Below are positions 1 through 12,299 of a DNA stretch of 64,000 nucleotides, piece after piece. Within the stretch, counting starts at the first letter, position 1. Every line of letters starts with the position of its first letter. Made by a program: the position numbers and the translations under genes. Under the pieces are notes generated by a model. It made no database searches and was not told the origin of the DNA. It saw only the letters and a list, made by a program, of their open reading frames with translations. This stretch comes from Paraspadella gotoi (Eukaryota; Chaetognatha), in contig JBJCIZ010000040.1 of the NCBI GenBank assembly GCA_051294375.1, positions 290,330-354,329 of the forward strand, read 5' to 3'.

Positions 1-60
1 CTTTCTATCTCTCTCTTATCAATTGATTGATTGATTGATTGATTTAGTTAAATGATTGAT
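1..60. repeat. TTGA-type simple repeat
   Basis: A short TC-rich stretch is followed by repeated ATTG/TTGA tetranucleotides. It abuts the 5' end of a HINE-like repeat and carries no coding signal. Confidence 0.7.
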
Positions 61-70
61 TGATATTTTT

Positions 71-235
71 AGTCGGATCTGCTTATCAAGCAGATCCGAC
101 TCTATAACTCACTTTGTCGGTCCGTCGGTCCGCCCCCTCAATATTGTCGGGCACACACTTATATCATGTCAGAACATCGAATTACGATAAGACGCGATGT
201 ACAGTCTCGTAGAATAAACTATGCAGTTTAAAAAA
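71..235 (+). mobile_element. HINE/pearl-like repeat, 5' end only
   Basis: The copy opens with an inverted repeat, AGTCGGATCTGC then its complement GCAGATCCGACT. The family-specific tract with TTTGTCGGTCC, TTGTCGGGCAC and ATATCATGTCAGAACATCGAATTA follows as separate blocks. The same opening recurs at 4679, 43555, 44467, 50084 and 50990, and reversed at 10498 and 39127. This copy is lost after about position 235. Confidence 0.65.
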
Positions 236-1590
236 AAAATTTCAATTATTGAATTTTTCATTTTTTATTGGTTTCTCATCCTAGTCACGGTTCCTTTGTA
301 TAAAATTAGAAATCTTTAAAGTCAATGGAGTAAATGAAATAGCCAATAGAATTCAACGGAAATACGAGATTGTTGGCAACCGGTTGCTGTGATGCACCAA
401 ATTGGATGGGCAATCAAATTTCTTCGGGCTAGATAGTGACGAGTCACTGGCGTTCTAGGACTTTTGAAGAGAGGAAGTCATGTAGATATGAACTAGCCTG
501 ATAGTGGTCCCGACCAATGATTGCATACGAGGGACGTAGGGCGTGAATAACGAAACCCCGGGAAATTTCAATCACTGGTTTCCCCAAGTAGTTTTGAATT
601 TACATAGTGGAGAGAAAGATATGCTGCGAGTCTTGGCCATAAGTTTGTCGTAGAAGGGGCATTTGCGTTTGTCGAGCGTACCCATAAGCGCAGATAGCGT
701 TTCTATGCTCCTGAATAGTTCTGTTGATTAATTGTGCTGCTCACCTTTGGAAACACGTATGCCTTGTGCATTGATGGGGCATTCCTGTTCTTTGTCGACC
801 TCATGACCTAGTACTGGTTAAACTTAAAAAAACGTACTACCTTGCCAAACGCAGAAGGAAAATTGTCATATTAAGGACTCCGTCATGAAACTAGCCAATG
901 ATGTAGTATAGTTACTCTGATGCAATGGTTTGGTGAGCGATGAAGTAGGAGTGATGGCAGTAAATGAATATATCGCCACAAATTGTTACTTGAATTTTCT
1001 ATTGTGGACAATAGCATCTTAAAAACATATAGTAGAATTTTTGTTTAGCTGGTCGTTTAGATAGCTAAACTTTAACAGTTTCTTCTCATGTTACTTTGTT
1101 AACTCTTTTATTCCCTATTATAAAGGACTGGCTATATTACTTACTGTTTGAGATAAATCAAATCTGAGTGAATAATTATGTTCCGTGATAAAACGAAAAC
1201 TTTTCATGGCTGATTTCAAATTGTTCAACGGATAATATTAACTAGTGGACATAAGTTTAAATTTAGAAAAATCCAAATAGATCATTTTTAGGTTTATGTA
1301 ATTAATTGATTTTTCGATAAATGGGTCGTCTTGCTTGTTGGCGTTGTGTCAGGTCCTTGATGTGAGGACAAGTTATTATATGTTTTTTTACAGTCTTTTT
1401 ATGCAAAAAGACAGAATTTACCTCATTTTTTTTTATTCTGAGTGGCTCATAAAGTTCTCTTAATTACATATGTAATCTCTTCTCCTGCATCAAGTATTAT
1501 TTGTCAATGAAAAGTTTTCCTCTTAGCTTCTCTTTGTTTCCGAAACATTTCTTTCTTCCTGCAACAAGTTGTTTTCTGTTCTTTTTTCTC
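236..1590. other. AT-rich non-coding; degenerate copy of intron repeat at 362-985
   Basis: No gene is visible. Between about 362 and 985 scattered blocks (GGCAACCGGTTGCTGTGATGC, CGCAGAAGG, GAATATATCGCCACA) match in the same order the better-preserved repeat at 15292-15546 and 15752-16006, so this is an old copy of that family. The remainder is featureless AT-rich sequence. Confidence 0.4.
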
Positions 1591-1599
1591 GTATATTTT

Positions 1600-2070
1600 A
1601 TTTTTTCGTGCCAGCAGTCGCTTATAATACTTGCGTCCGTCGGTCCATATTTGAATTCACTATTCATGTCAGAAGCATGAATTATATAAATTAACAATAA
1701 AAGTACAAAACGAGTTAGTGTCCTGACACTAACATAAAAAAAAAATACTCGTGTTGATGGTTGAAAATTTGATGGAATTTGTGTGTGGGTACGGGAAGTG
1801 TGTCTTGACCTGATAGAGTTCTCTGTGATCGTCCGAGTCGAATAATTTATTTTACCTTGAAGAATAAATTCAGAATGCAGTTGAAAAAAACAAAAAATAA
1901 TAAGCTATTTGAGACACAATTTACATAGTGATGAAGCTTGACCTATTTATGTCATTGGGGAGTGTATTAACTGGAAGCCAATCTTGGGTCATCGAGTAAA
2001 TCAAAAACCTGGTGATATACAAATGCATAAAAAAGCAAAATACAAAATTAAGCTAGATCAAACGCTTCTA
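1600..2070 (+). mobile_element. Degenerate HINE-like copy
   Basis: Remnants of the GTCCGTCGGTCC block, the ATGTCAGAA block and a core block (GGGTACGGGAAGTGTG, ATCGTCCGAGT) appear in family order but are heavily mutated. The ends are not definable. Confidence 0.35.
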
Positions 2071-4150
2071 AATTGTAATTTCCAATCGGTTTCGCGATCG
2101 AAACTTTCTTTTGTATGTTTTCAGTGACTGGATTCTAATTTATTCAAATGTTGTAATAAATTAATTAAGAAAAATCCTAAAAGGTTGTTTTTAAAAAAAA
2201 CTTTAGGAAATATAAGCTTTTAAACTAAATGATCGTTTTATGAAATCTTAATGTTTTCATTTTGGTCAGCAAGTAATAATTTTCCAAATTATTATATAAA
2301 AGCAGTATTTCTTAAGCCTATTTCTGCCTAATTTGTTTGTAAATTAATGATTACAACTGATATTTTCTACAGCAAAAAGGTGATTTGTCTTAGACTGATA
2401 TGTAAGTCAGCTGACAAAAGATTAGATATTACTTTCGTCTCGTCTTTTATCGCATATTGGGTTGAAATCATCTTTCACGTATTCTTCAACAATTTTTTGT
2501 CTGTTTTGATTATGAATAACAAGTCAAGTTTATAATAGTGAGTTATATTTAAATCAAGGATTATTAAAATGTAATTCATCGGCTTTACTCATATGTCAAT
2601 GTTTACTTATTTCGAGTTCATCAGCAAACTAAATAAAATTTGATGATGCTTTCATGAGCTTTGTTGAACTCTAAACTCAACTAACTAGTGATTTAATAAA
2701 AATGTGAGTAATATATTGGATATAATATTAACAAATGGCTAAAACGTTCCATGAACTTGGGCTAATTTTGTATACACGACCCACTGCTTCCTCCCAAAGA
2801 TATATATGAACATTAACTTATTATTTATCTTTGCGATTAATGCGTCGAAATTTTTTTTAAGACTCGAACTTTACTTATACTAATAATATTCATAGTTGGA
2901 TTTTGTTTAAACTATTCTTTTGTACATGCAAATTTTTTGTCTCAAGCTGTCCTCCTCTTTCCTCATACATATGAATTTCACTCTTCAAACGATTCCTCAC
3001 TAATGCATCTGATTCTTAACCATTGTGAAAACATTTTGCCTCTCTCTCTTCTACTACTCTCTTTCAGTTAATTCCTTCTTTACAGGATTTGTAAATAGTC
3101 ATAAGCTATAGACGCGAAATGGTGCAGATCATCCGTATTCATAAATAAAAGGAAGTTATGAAATTATATATTTAAACTTGTAAAAATACTTATACTATAA
3201 TATATTAAATTACATCATGAATTATTAATTAAGAAATTTATGTTTACTTTCAGCTGGAACTAAATATTAAAGAAAAATTCAAAGTTTAAATTTTTTTCAT
3301 TAATTGAAATTTGTAATGATCATCGAGATTTAAATGTTACTTTATTGCGTTAACCCTGATGAAACATCTCTCAACCTCAAACATCTGACTTGAGGCGCGA
3401 TCAGAAAAAATCGGCACGATATATGTTTCGAGAAGCCTGATATTAGGAGGTAATTTATAAATATTTATGCTTGCAACACTTTGGCAGTGGCGCCGATGGT
3501 TATATCATTTTTCAATTTAATATTGAACAAGAACATCTAACTCATAACTTCATTCATAATAGAAGAAAAATGATTAAAATAACATTATTTGCGTGAAGAT
3601 GTCCACTGACAAAATGTCACGGTTCGTGGACACCTCAAACGAAAGTGTTCATAGTTGAACGGTCGTAACTGCAGATATCATTTTTTTAAATTACTTTTTC
3701 AGGGACCACTTTGGGTTAATTTGTATTCGTTTTTTTCTAAACTTTAGATTTTATTGCCCTATTTCGGCGAATATAAGTATAAAATTTAAACTGTCATAGG
3801 CACGAACATACTTGAAATAAATGCCACCCGAATTTTGTGTAAACCTCTCAAAGTGGACTGATTACCACGTACCACCTAAGGGACTCGTCATTTCCTTTGC
3901 ACCGCATGCAATGTGTAATAATGATATGTAGACAAATACGGAATACCTTGCTAAGTCCATTACTGCGTGAATGTTATGTATAAAAATTAATGCAAAATCT
4001 TTTAATGCTCTCAAGATACAGTTAAATACATAAATGCATCAGAATTCAAACTAAAAAGAAGATGGTTTCTTCTATAATGGGAACAACAGTAGCTCTTAAA
4101 AACATGCAGTCAGAATCTCCTTGGTTTAAGCTGTCGTTTGATATCAAAAC
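2071..4150. other. AT-rich intergenic sequence, nothing recognised
   Basis: Only short spurious open frames occur. No splice-bounded exon, RNA gene or repeat known from elsewhere in the window was found. Confidence 0.5.
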
Positions 4151-4154
4151 TTTA

Positions 4155-4350
4155 AACATTTTGTCTGTCCATCTGTCGTCTGTCCGTCTTTTCCCATACC
4201 TTTAAAGTCTTATACTTAGTTTGGATAAATCAATTGAGTTGAAATTTTGTCCGTGATTAAAAAACGGTTCATGAGCTGGAATTCAAATTTCAACGGAATC
4301 AGGTAGTGGAAGTAAGTTTAATTAGAAAAAGTAAAGATCAATTTTATTTA
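4155..4350 (+). mobile_element. HINE-like core block, diverged
   Basis: A GTCTGTCC/GTCCGTC microsatellite is followed by a diverged core block (TTGAAATTTTGTCCGTG, TCAACGGAATC, AAGTTTAATTAGAAAAA). It is a second, older copy just upstream of the one at 4679. Confidence 0.4.
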
Positions 4351-4678
4351 TTAATTTAATTTGTATTTTATCGTCGCACATAATGGCGTCGTCAATCGTC
4401 GTTGTTGTCGAGGTCTGAAATTGGTGGGACGTTATTAATATGTTTTGTTTAGTTTAATCAAAATCAAATTTCCTCATTTTATTTTTATCTCTCTCTCTCC
4501 TATTCTCTTTAATTACAATAGCTATCTCTCTCTCTCTGCTGATCAGTTATTGTCAATGAAAAAGTTTTCTCCTGTGCTACTGCTGATTCGTCCGAAACGA
4601 TTTGGCCTCTCTCTTTCTCTCTCTCGCAACATCAGGTTTTTATTTCGTTCTTTTTCTCGTCACTCTTTTTATTTTTCG

Positions 4679-5735
4679 TCGGATCTGCTTCAGCAGATCC
4701 CGACTTTATAATTACTTTGTCGTCCGTCGTCGCCCACTCAATCTGCGGCACACTATATCATGTCAGAACACTAATTATATAAATTATCAAAAAAAAACGA
4801 TGTCGTCCGTCCGTCCCACCTTAACAAAAATACAAATTACTCGTGATTGGATGGGTGGATTGGAATGATATTTTGTGTGTGGTAGGGAAGATGTGTGCTG
4901 AGCTGGATATGAAGTTTTATGGAATCGTCCGAGTGGAAATGAGTTTTAAGAAAAAACAAAAAATATATTCACTATTTGAACACCAATTCTCATGAGTGGA
5001 TGGGAGCTTACCTAAATTTGTATTGGGTAGGAAAGTTTGAATTAAACTGGAAATCAAGTTTCGATGGAATCGTTGAGTGAAATGAGTTTAAATGGAAAAA
5101 ACAAAGAACCTGTTTTACTAATTGATTATGCTTTTTTCTTTTTATTTTAAATGTAAATTCAAGATGAATTAATTAATAAAATTATTAATCAGTTAATTAA
5201 TCAATTAGTCAATTAATTTATCAATTATTAATTAATCAGTCAATCAATCAAAACAACATTTTGGATCAAATAATTAATTTCCTAATTAATTAAATAATTA
5301 ACTTGAATAAATTATTATTAATTAATTAAATAATTAATTAACTTGAATTAATTATTAATTATTTATTAATTAATTAATTAATTACCGATAATAACCATGG
5401 CAAATCCGACTTGAAATACAAGATGTATTAATTAATCAAATAATTAAATCAATTAGTCAATTAATTTATCAATAATTAATTAATTAGTCTATTAATAAAT
5501 CAAAACAAACATTTCAAATCAAATTAATTAATTAATTGCCTAATTATTAAATAATTAACTTGAATAAATTAATTATTAAATAATTAAATAATTAATGAAC
5601 TTGAATTGATTATTAATTAATTAATTTGAATTAATTATTAATTAATTAATTTGAATTAATTATTAATTAATTAATTTGAATTAATTAATAATTAATTAAT
5701 TCCAAGGGCAGATCCGACTTGAAATACAAGATGTA
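4679..5735 (+). mobile_element. HINE/pearl-like repeat with triplicated AT-rich tail
   Basis: The copy starts with the family inverted repeat (GTCGGATCTGC/GCAGATCCCGAC). It has the GTCCGTCC tract near 4805 and two tandem core blocks, each with a 'GTGGAAATGAGTTTAA'-type motif. It ends in TTAATTAA-rich tails containing the 3' inverted repeat. The tail is present about three times, near 5220, 5460 and 5760. At the tail junctions the end motif GCAGATCCGACT runs directly into 'GAAATACAAGATGTATT', which is the start of another tail, so the tail has been amplified. Confidence 0.55.
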
Positions 5736-7090
5736 TTAATTAATCAAATATATTAATTCAGTTAATTAATTATCAATTAATTAATCAATAATTAATTAAT
5801 CAGTCAATTAATCAATTTATTGTTCAATAAATCAATTTATTTATCTATTAATTAATTATTTAATCAATCAATCAAGTCACATTCAATATCTTTCTTATCT
5901 GATGTCTCCTGGTTACGAAAAAAAAAAATATTTGTGGTAGCCTCGAACGTGCAACCTTCGCATCTTAAACAACAATCAGAATTCTCTCTCTTACTTTTGC
6001 TTTGGCTCTTTTGCTCTCCACTCTTTGCCTCACTCTTTCTCTGTCGCTTTTTTCTTTGTTTCTGCATCAATTTTAGAACTTTTGCTCACTTACTCAGCCT
6101 TGTTTGGTCATAAAACATGTCCAAATTCACCTTTCCATTTCTTTTGTTAATATTGAAAATAATTATCATTTCTATAATTATAGTCTTTGATACATTAAAA
6201 AATAATTCTTTTCAATGTTATAAGGAGGAAAAAAAACTTATTAATTTTTTTTAATATAAAAAACATTACAGTATTATTATTAAAAGTAATGATTCATAAA
6301 AATTAATAGCAAATGATCACAATAACATAAGATAAGAAAAACTGTCCTCCATATCCCCCTTGAATACTTATGGAAAACATAATAGAAAAAAAAAAAAACG
6401 AAAAAATTTAAAAAAAAACTTTTTCAGACCATGTCACGAAGAATTATATATTTGCATAAAAAATAAATAAATCAAAAAAATAAAAACATCAGATTGTGAC
6501 AAAATCGATTGGGAAAAATCTGATTTTTTTCAAAATGCAAAAATTATTTCTCAAGTTCCTTATTATAATTCTCCATGAGACAAATGTTTTTTTCTAAAAT
6601 TTAAATATTCAACTTTTTAATTAATTAAAAATCATTTAGTATACTAAACTTTAAAATATTTTATAAAAAATTTATACCTAAAGTTCTAAGAAGATCTTTT
6701 CCCAAAAATGTCTCTTAGATCTTTCTTAAAACGCCAAACAAGTCACAGCCACAAAATGAATACAAAAACTAGAAAAAAGCAATATTGTTTTGTCATTCTG
6801 ATTTAGAGATATTTGGTTGATTGTTATGCCTTAAATTTCCTTTAAATGAAAAAATAATAGGTTTAAAAAGATAGCTCTTGATTCTAGTAATAAATTGAGT
6901 TTGAATATAACTTTTTTAATGAACAAGTTTAACCCAGATCAATTACAATAACAATGGTAAGATATTTTGTCACCGTTTTAAGCTACTTTTAGCCTGATTT
7001 TTTACATATTTTGATTATCTTTGCGATTCTTATGATTAAAAACAGTCATGGTAAAAAAAGCCTATGTTCTTTCGAATAATAGGGCATATG
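5736..7090. other. AT-rich intergenic sequence, nothing recognised
   Basis: Long A/T runs and no credible open frame. No recognisable repeat family member was found. Confidence 0.5.
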
Positions 7091-7179
7091 TTAGTAATCA
7101 GACAGAACAAAAATTTTGGTCACAAGGTAAAAGAATTTTGCATGAGAATAGCGTGAATAAAATTTTCACGAGACTGTGC

Positions 7180-7845
7180 ACCGCGACATAAATTATGCAA
7201 AAAAAAAAACGATGTCCGTCCGTCCGTCTGTCCGTCCGTCCCGTCCGTCCGTCCGTCCGTCCGTCTCCGTCCGTCCCGGTCTTCCACCTTAGCAAAAAAA
7301 CTCCAATTTACTCGTGATTGTATGGATGGATTGGTATGAAATTTTGTGTGTGGGTAGGAAACTGTGTGATTGAGATGGATATGAAGTTTCGAGGGAATCG
7401 TGCGAGTGGAAATTGGTTTAAATGGAAAAAAACAAAAAAATATATATCACTATTTGAACGCCAATTGCTCATGAGTGGATAGGGCAATTGACTTGAAATT
7501 TTGTATGATGGTAGGGAAAGTGTGTGATTGAGCTAGATATAAAGTTTCGATGGAATCGTGCGAGTGGAAATGAGTTAAAATGGAAAAACAAAAGTCATAT
7601 TTACTTGAAGTATTTTTACTTAAATTTACTCATAATTATTATGTTTATTAAAAATTGGATAGATAAATCGAATGGAATTTTGTTGTGTGGGTAGGAAAGT
7701 ATGTGATAAAGCTGGATATAAATTTTTTGATGGAATCGTGGAGTGGAAAAGAGTTCAAATTAGAAAACCAAAAGACACATTTATTTGAATTTTTTAAGTT
7801 TCTCTCTCTCTGATTGATTGATTGATGATTGATTGATTGATTGAC
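7180..7845 (+). mobile_element. HINE-like repeat, minisatellite-bearing subtype
   Basis: The family tract ATAAATTATGCAAAAAA leads to a GTCC/GTCT microsatellite at about 7211-7275, then three core blocks with GTGTGTGATTGAGCTGG-like and TTTCGATGGAATCGTG-like motifs. It ends in TCTCTCTC and TGATTGAT repeats, which run into the 18-bp minisatellite. The same order occurs at 10500-10735. Confidence 0.55.
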
Positions 7846-8180
7846 CAAATTATGCAATTGACAAAAATATGCCAGTTGACCAAATTCTTAAAGTTGACCA
7901 AATTATGCCAGTTGACCAAATTATGCCTGTTGACCAAATCATGCTAGTTGACCAAATTATGCTAGTTGACCAAATTAGGCCAGTTGATAACATTATGCCA
8001 GTTGACCAAATTATGCCGGTTGACCAAATTATCTTAATTGATCAAATTATGTCAGTTGACCAATTTATGTCAGTGGACCAAATTATGTCAGTAGAGACCA
8101 AATATGTCAGTTAACCAAATTATGTCAGTTGACCAAATTATGCAAGTTGATTAAATTATGCAAGTTGACCAAGTTAGCTT
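7846..8180 (+). repeat. 18-bp minisatellite (TTGACCAAATTATGCCAG)n
   Basis: About 18 imperfect tandem units of TTGACCAAATTATGCCAG occur. Because 18 is divisible by three, one frame stays open and would read a hexapeptide repeat of M-P-V-D-Q-I type. This is most likely a by-product of the unit length, because the flanks are non-coding repeat. Confidence 0.8.
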
Positions 8181-8189
8181 ATTACCACT

Positions 8190-8960
8190 TAATTATCGAT
8201 TGACCTGGAATTTTGTATGTGAGTAGAAAAGTGTGTGATTGAACAGGAAACCAAGTTTCGATGGAATCTTTTGAGTGGAAATGAGTTTAAATGGAAAAAA
8301 ACAAAAAACCTGTTTCACTCATTGATATGATTTTTTTTCCTTTTATATTAAATGTATATGCAGGATGTATTAATAAATCAAAAAATTAATCAGTTTAATT
8401 AATCAATTAGTTAATTAATTAATCAATAATTAATTAATCAGTCAATCAATCCGTCCATCCGTCCCACCTTAGCAAAAAGCTCCAATAACTCGTGATTGGC
8501 TGGTTGGATTGGAAAGAAATTTTTTGTGTGTGGTAGGAAAGTGTGTGATAAAGCTGGATATAAGTTTCGACGGAATCGTGTGAGTTTAAGAGGAAAAAAC
8601 ATAAGTCGCATTTACTAAAATATTTTTAATTATTTTAACCAATAAAGTACTCTAATTAATCATAATTGGATGGATAGATTGAGTTCAAATTTTTTGTGTG
8701 GGTAGAAAAATGTGTAACGATGCTTGATATAAAGTTTCGGTGGAAACGTACGAGTGGAAATGATTTTAAATGAAAAAATATGAGTCACATTTACTTGAAT
8801 CTTTTTACTTATTTTAACCAATAATAGATTTGAGATGAAATTTTGTCAGCGGGTAGGAAAGTGTGTGAAGAAGCTAGATATAAAGTTTTGACGGAATTGT
8901 GCCAGTGGAAATGAGTTTAAATGGAAAAAACATAAGTCACATTTACTTGAATCTTTATTA
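8190..8960 (+). mobile_element. HINE-like core blocks and AT tails
   Basis: Core blocks continue after the minisatellite. One ends in a TTAATTAA tail with a CCGTCCATCCGTCCC tract near 8451. Two or three more core blocks (AAGTTTCGACGGAATCGTG-like) follow up to the GA repeat. Boundaries of individual copies are unclear. Confidence 0.45.
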
Positions 8961-8964
<4 letters not shown>

Positions 8965-9010
<46 letters not shown>

Positions 9011-9030
9011 AAGAAAGAAAGAGAGAGAGT
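8965..9030. repeat. (GA)n microsatellite
   Basis: A run of GA dinucleotides about 40 bases long passes into GAAA and GA interruptions. Confidence 0.9.
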
Positions 9031-9521
9031 CCGAAATAAAAATTAGCGAATAAAAAAGTTATTTTACTCACTGAATAAAAATAATTAAAATACTTACAAA
9101 ATACATAAAATTGATAAAATTATTATTCCGATAACATTGTTTAATCACATGCAATATATCTAGTAAGGTGGGCCAAAATTGAACACTTTTTATAACTTCT
9201 AGTCCTCTCAAAAATATTTCTTTTTTCCTTCTACTACTAAATCGATTTTCAATGTAACTTTTTGATTTAGTTCATTGGGTTGTTGCACTGAAGCTTTTAA
9301 ATATTTATTAATATATAATAATTATATAAAGTTTTGATGGAATTATGCAGTGGAAATGAGTTTAGATGGAAAAAACATAAGTCACATTTACTTGAATCTT
9401 TAATATTAATGATTACTAATAAATGTTTTAATTAATTAATTAGTTAATAATTAATTAAAAAAATGTGAAAATGATGCAAGTTAAAAAAATCTTAAAAGCA
9501 TAAAGATCGTCGCAATTGCAT

Positions 9522-9525
<4 letters not shown>
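9031..9525. other. AT-rich DNA with one HINE-like core fragment
   Basis: A fragment near 9325-9400 contains the family motifs AAGTTTTGATGGAAT and GGAAATGAGTTTA. Otherwise nothing is recognised. Confidence 0.4.
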
Positions 9526-9568
<43 letters not shown>

Positions 9569-9571
9569 GAG
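9526..9571. repeat. (GA)n microsatellite
   Basis: An uninterrupted GA dinucleotide run of about 40 bases. Confidence 0.9.
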
Positions 9572-9760
9572 AGACATAAAATAAAATAAAGGATATTTGT
9601 TTGTTTTTGATAAAATGTAAACAAAACATATTTAATAACTGTCCTAACCCAATTTTAAGGACATCGATGATAAAAGTTGAATATAAATTTAAAATTAATT
9701 ATTACATATTAAAATTAATTAATTAATTAATTAATCGATTAATTAATTAATTTAGTTTAA

Positions 9761-9785
9761 NNNNNNNNNNNNNNNNNNNNNNNNN
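9761..9785. other. Assembly gap (25 N)
   Basis: Exactly 25 N within a TTAATTAA tract. Gaps of the same length occur at 35436 and 45724. Confidence 1.
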
Positions 9786-9860
9786 TAATTAATTAATTAA
9801 TTAATTAATTAATTAATTAATTATCATAGGCTGATCCGACATTGTTTGCTCAAACTTGTT
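9786..9860 (+). mobile_element. HINE-like 3' end
   Basis: A TTAATTAA tail is followed by GCTGATCCGACATTGTTTG and the terminal near-palindrome GTTTGctCAAAC-TTGTT. This is the family's usual 3' terminus. Confidence 0.6.
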
Positions 9861-10003
9861 TTTTAAGAAATCTGTTATGATTTATAATATTAGGATCTAA
9901 TTATGATTTTTTTTTCTCATTCTTTATTTATTTATGAATTTTCGTGTCACATTTATCGGACATCATTGTACAATCTAGGCAAAATGTATATCTCATAAAA
10001 AGT

Positions 10004-10300
10004 TCATTTATTAAATAAAAAATATACAAAATATGGGTAAAACATGCTCACTTTGCTCAGTATATGGTGTGCCCTCCCTCGGCATAGACTCCTACCTACA
10101 TTCAAGCTTCTTGCTCCACCAGAGCGAGGAGACCTGTCAAATGATATTGATTTGTTGTATCGCAGTAAAAATTGTGTTACGGTGGAACGACTGAGTCCAA
10201 GTCTATTAATAATGAGAGCTACAATGACACCAGAGAGAGGTGCGGTGCCTTTGGCCTGGTGGATTTTCCAAAGATTTTGGTTAATATTTTCTATATTCAT
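10004..10300 (-). pseudogene. Tc1/mariner-like transposase fragment (HTH domain)
   Basis: The 98-residue reading frame contains a helix-turn-helix-like stretch with L-S-R-S-T-V-T followed about ten residues later by S-F-D-R and P-R-S-G-G. This is the pattern of the N-terminal paired-like DNA-binding domain of Tc1-family transposases. Those proteins are normally about 340 residues and carry a C-terminal DDE catalytic domain, which is absent here. No terminal inverted repeats were found beside it. It lies between two HINE-like ends and is a relic with no expected activity. Confidence 0.5.
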
Positions 10301-10404
10301 GGTCGGATTTATTAGAAACTTGATAGCAATATTGCCATCATTCTACATTGGCTGGTATAAGAATATATTAAAAAGACATCTGGCTTTTTTCGTCAGAGTT
10401 TAGT

Positions 10405-10498
10405 CCTACTTATATAATTCGATGTTCTGACAATATTAATGGAGCGGACCAACAAAGTGAATTATAGAGTCGGGATCTGCTAATAAGCAGATCCAACT
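10405..10498 (-). mobile_element. HINE-like repeat, 5' end
   Basis: Read on the - strand it begins with the family inverted repeat and continues through the TATAATTCACTTTG and GTCCGCTCC blocks to ATTGTCAGAACATCGAATTA. It breaks off before the microsatellite. Confidence 0.6.
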
Positions 10499-10499
10499 A

Positions 10500-10645
10500 A
10501 AAATTGGATAAATAAATTGAAATTAAATTTGGTGTGTAGGCAAGATATTAATTTTTGATGGAATGGTAGGAGTGAAAAAGAGTTTAAAATAGAAAACCAA
10601 AAAACACATTTGTTTGAATTTTTTAAAGTTTCTCTCTCTCTCATA

Positions 10646-10701
<56 letters not shown>

Positions 10702-10735
10702 TATTAATTTATTGATTTATTGATTTATTGATTGA
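10500..10735 (+). repeat. HINE-like core block and (GATT)n
   Basis: A core block with GGAATGGTAGGAGTG and GAAAACCAAAA motifs is followed by TCTCTCTC and a long GATT tetranucleotide run. It matches 7700-7845 in order and content. Confidence 0.5.
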
Positions 10736-11205
10736 TTGGCTAAATTATGCCAGTTGACAAAATTATTCAAGCGACCAAATTTTGAAAGTTGACAAAATTA
10801 AGCCGGTTGACCAAATTAAGCCAGTTGACCAAAATATGCCAGTTGACCAAATTTTGCTAGCTGACCAAATATGTCAGTTGATCAAATAAGTCACTTGACA
10901 AAATTAAGCCAGTTGACCAAATTTAGTCAGTTGACCAACTTACATCCATTGACCAAATTATGCCAGTTGATCAAATTAAACCAGTTGACCACATTTTGCA
11001 AGTTGACCAAATTATGCAAGTTAAAAAAATTATGTCAGTTGACCATATTATGCCAGTTAACCATATTATGCCAGTTGACCAAATAATGCAAGTTGATTAA
11101 TTTATGTAAGTCGATCCAATTATGCAAAATTACCAAATTATGAAACTTCACCAAATTATGCCAGTTGACCAAATTATTTCTGTTGACCAAATTATGCACA
11201 TCTAC
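10736..11205 (+). repeat. Second 18-bp minisatellite array
   Basis: About 25 units of the TTGACCAAATTATGCCAG type are more diverged than in the array at 7846. It has the same left flank (TC repeat, GATT repeat), so the array belongs to one repeat subtype and did not arise twice. Confidence 0.75.
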
Positions 11206-11433
11206 TGGTAATAATTGATAGATCATTTGATTTATTGATTTTTTCATTGATTTATTAAGTAGTCTGTTATGATTTGTTATGCTATTATTTGTTATGATCT
11301 GTTAAGAAATTGAAAGTCAGAAAAAAATTACTGTGATTTATCATCGGATTAGTTTATTATTGCCTAATTATTGTAGGCTGATCCAATAGATATCCTCTAC
11401 TAAAAATGTGATATAATGATATATATTATATTA

Positions 11434-11670
11434 TGGTGGACTAAAATCCACCAACCGTTCATCAGCGGCCATTGGTGCCGAAGGCAAGTCATTCGCCTTC
11501 CAACCCAAAGGTCCGGGATTTTTTTCTAGCCCGGTGGTCGCCTAGCAGTTAAGAGGGACGGGGCGCTTAACCCGCCTGTAACATGGTGTTACAGCCTGAT
11601 CCGAAGCTCAGGGACTGCTTATATTAAACGGTTCTTTCACTAACTCATTACAATAATTACTGTTTCTTCA
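11434..11670 (+). repeat. LTR-like unit (solo), family of 41132
   Basis: The unit starts TGGTGGACTAAAATCCACC and ends TTTCTTCA, so it has TG...CA limits, and is about 237 bases long. It matches 41132-41363, where the matching end is followed by a primer-binding-site-like sequence. Internal hairpins are visible: CTGTAACA with TGTTACAG, and GAAGGC with GCCTTC, which is GGAGGC with GCCTCC in the 41132 copy. No convincing target duplication was seen. A tRNA-derived SINE is the alternative reading. Confidence 0.4.
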
Positions 11671-11879
11671 ATATATATAATGATCGATTATTATCGTATC
11701 TTATATTATTGCCTCAATCATTATCATTGCATGGATAAATTCTCAGGTAACATTGCTTTAATAATTGTGAATCAACAATCACAAAGTGAAGATTGGGAAG
11801 TGATGATCGTAAAGTAATTATAGGCAAGAGATGATCGGGAAAAAACGATCTTGAATTGGCATTTTGTTTCATAAATTTA

Positions 11880-11955
11880 GAGAAAAAACTCAACTTCAGC
11901 CTGTTCTCTCATCTGACCACTATTCTGTCTCACCACTTTGTTGGAAAACCTTTAC

Positions 11956-11994
<39 letters not shown>

Positions 11995-12085
11995 CCTTCT
12001 TTTTGCACAAATATTTTCCTTATGGCAAACGCTGATGAAGGCTCGAAATGTGAGCCGAAACATGTCCGTATCTCTAATTACATTC
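11880..12085 (+). repeat. Diverged copy of the ribozyme-bearing repeat of 34976-35435
   Basis: The order CTCAACTTCAGCCTGT, GACCACT, GTTGGAAA, a TC microsatellite, CACAAATATTTTCC, CGCTGATGAAGGCTC and GCCGAAACATGTC matches the right arm near 35250-35420. The two are clearly the same repeat at some distance. Confidence 0.6.
12031..12069 (+). ncRNA. Hammerhead-ribozyme-like motif, diverged copy
   Basis: The core CTGATGA (12032-12038) is followed by one extra A. Stem II is GGCTC/GAGCC with a 7-nt loop, then GAAA (12057-12060), then C-AT-GTC giving a 2-bp stem III. The first pairs of stem I would be G-C, C-G and A-T. The extra A after CTGATGA departs from the canonical core, so activity is uncertain. 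Confidence 0.4.
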
Positions 12086-12299
12086 GTTGTAACACAATTA
12101 AAAACTGTGTTTTTTCTCTAAATCATAACAACAACGAAAACGAAAGGTTTATCGCATCATGTTTCATAAATTTAAAAATAATTTTGTTGGCAAGATCACT
12201 ATACTAGGAATTTTTTGTTATGATTTATCGTAATATGTGATGATCACAAATTAAAAGACTCATCATAACTTATCCTCTGGTTAGCTGCTTATTGCTAAA

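Noticed and set aside
7869-8114. Open frame encoding hexapeptide repeats
   Set aside because: The minisatellite unit is 18 bases, so one frame stays open by chance. The flanks are non-coding repeat.
7846-11205. CRISPR-like arrays
   Set aside because: Units are directly adjacent with no unique spacers, and the genome is eukaryotic.
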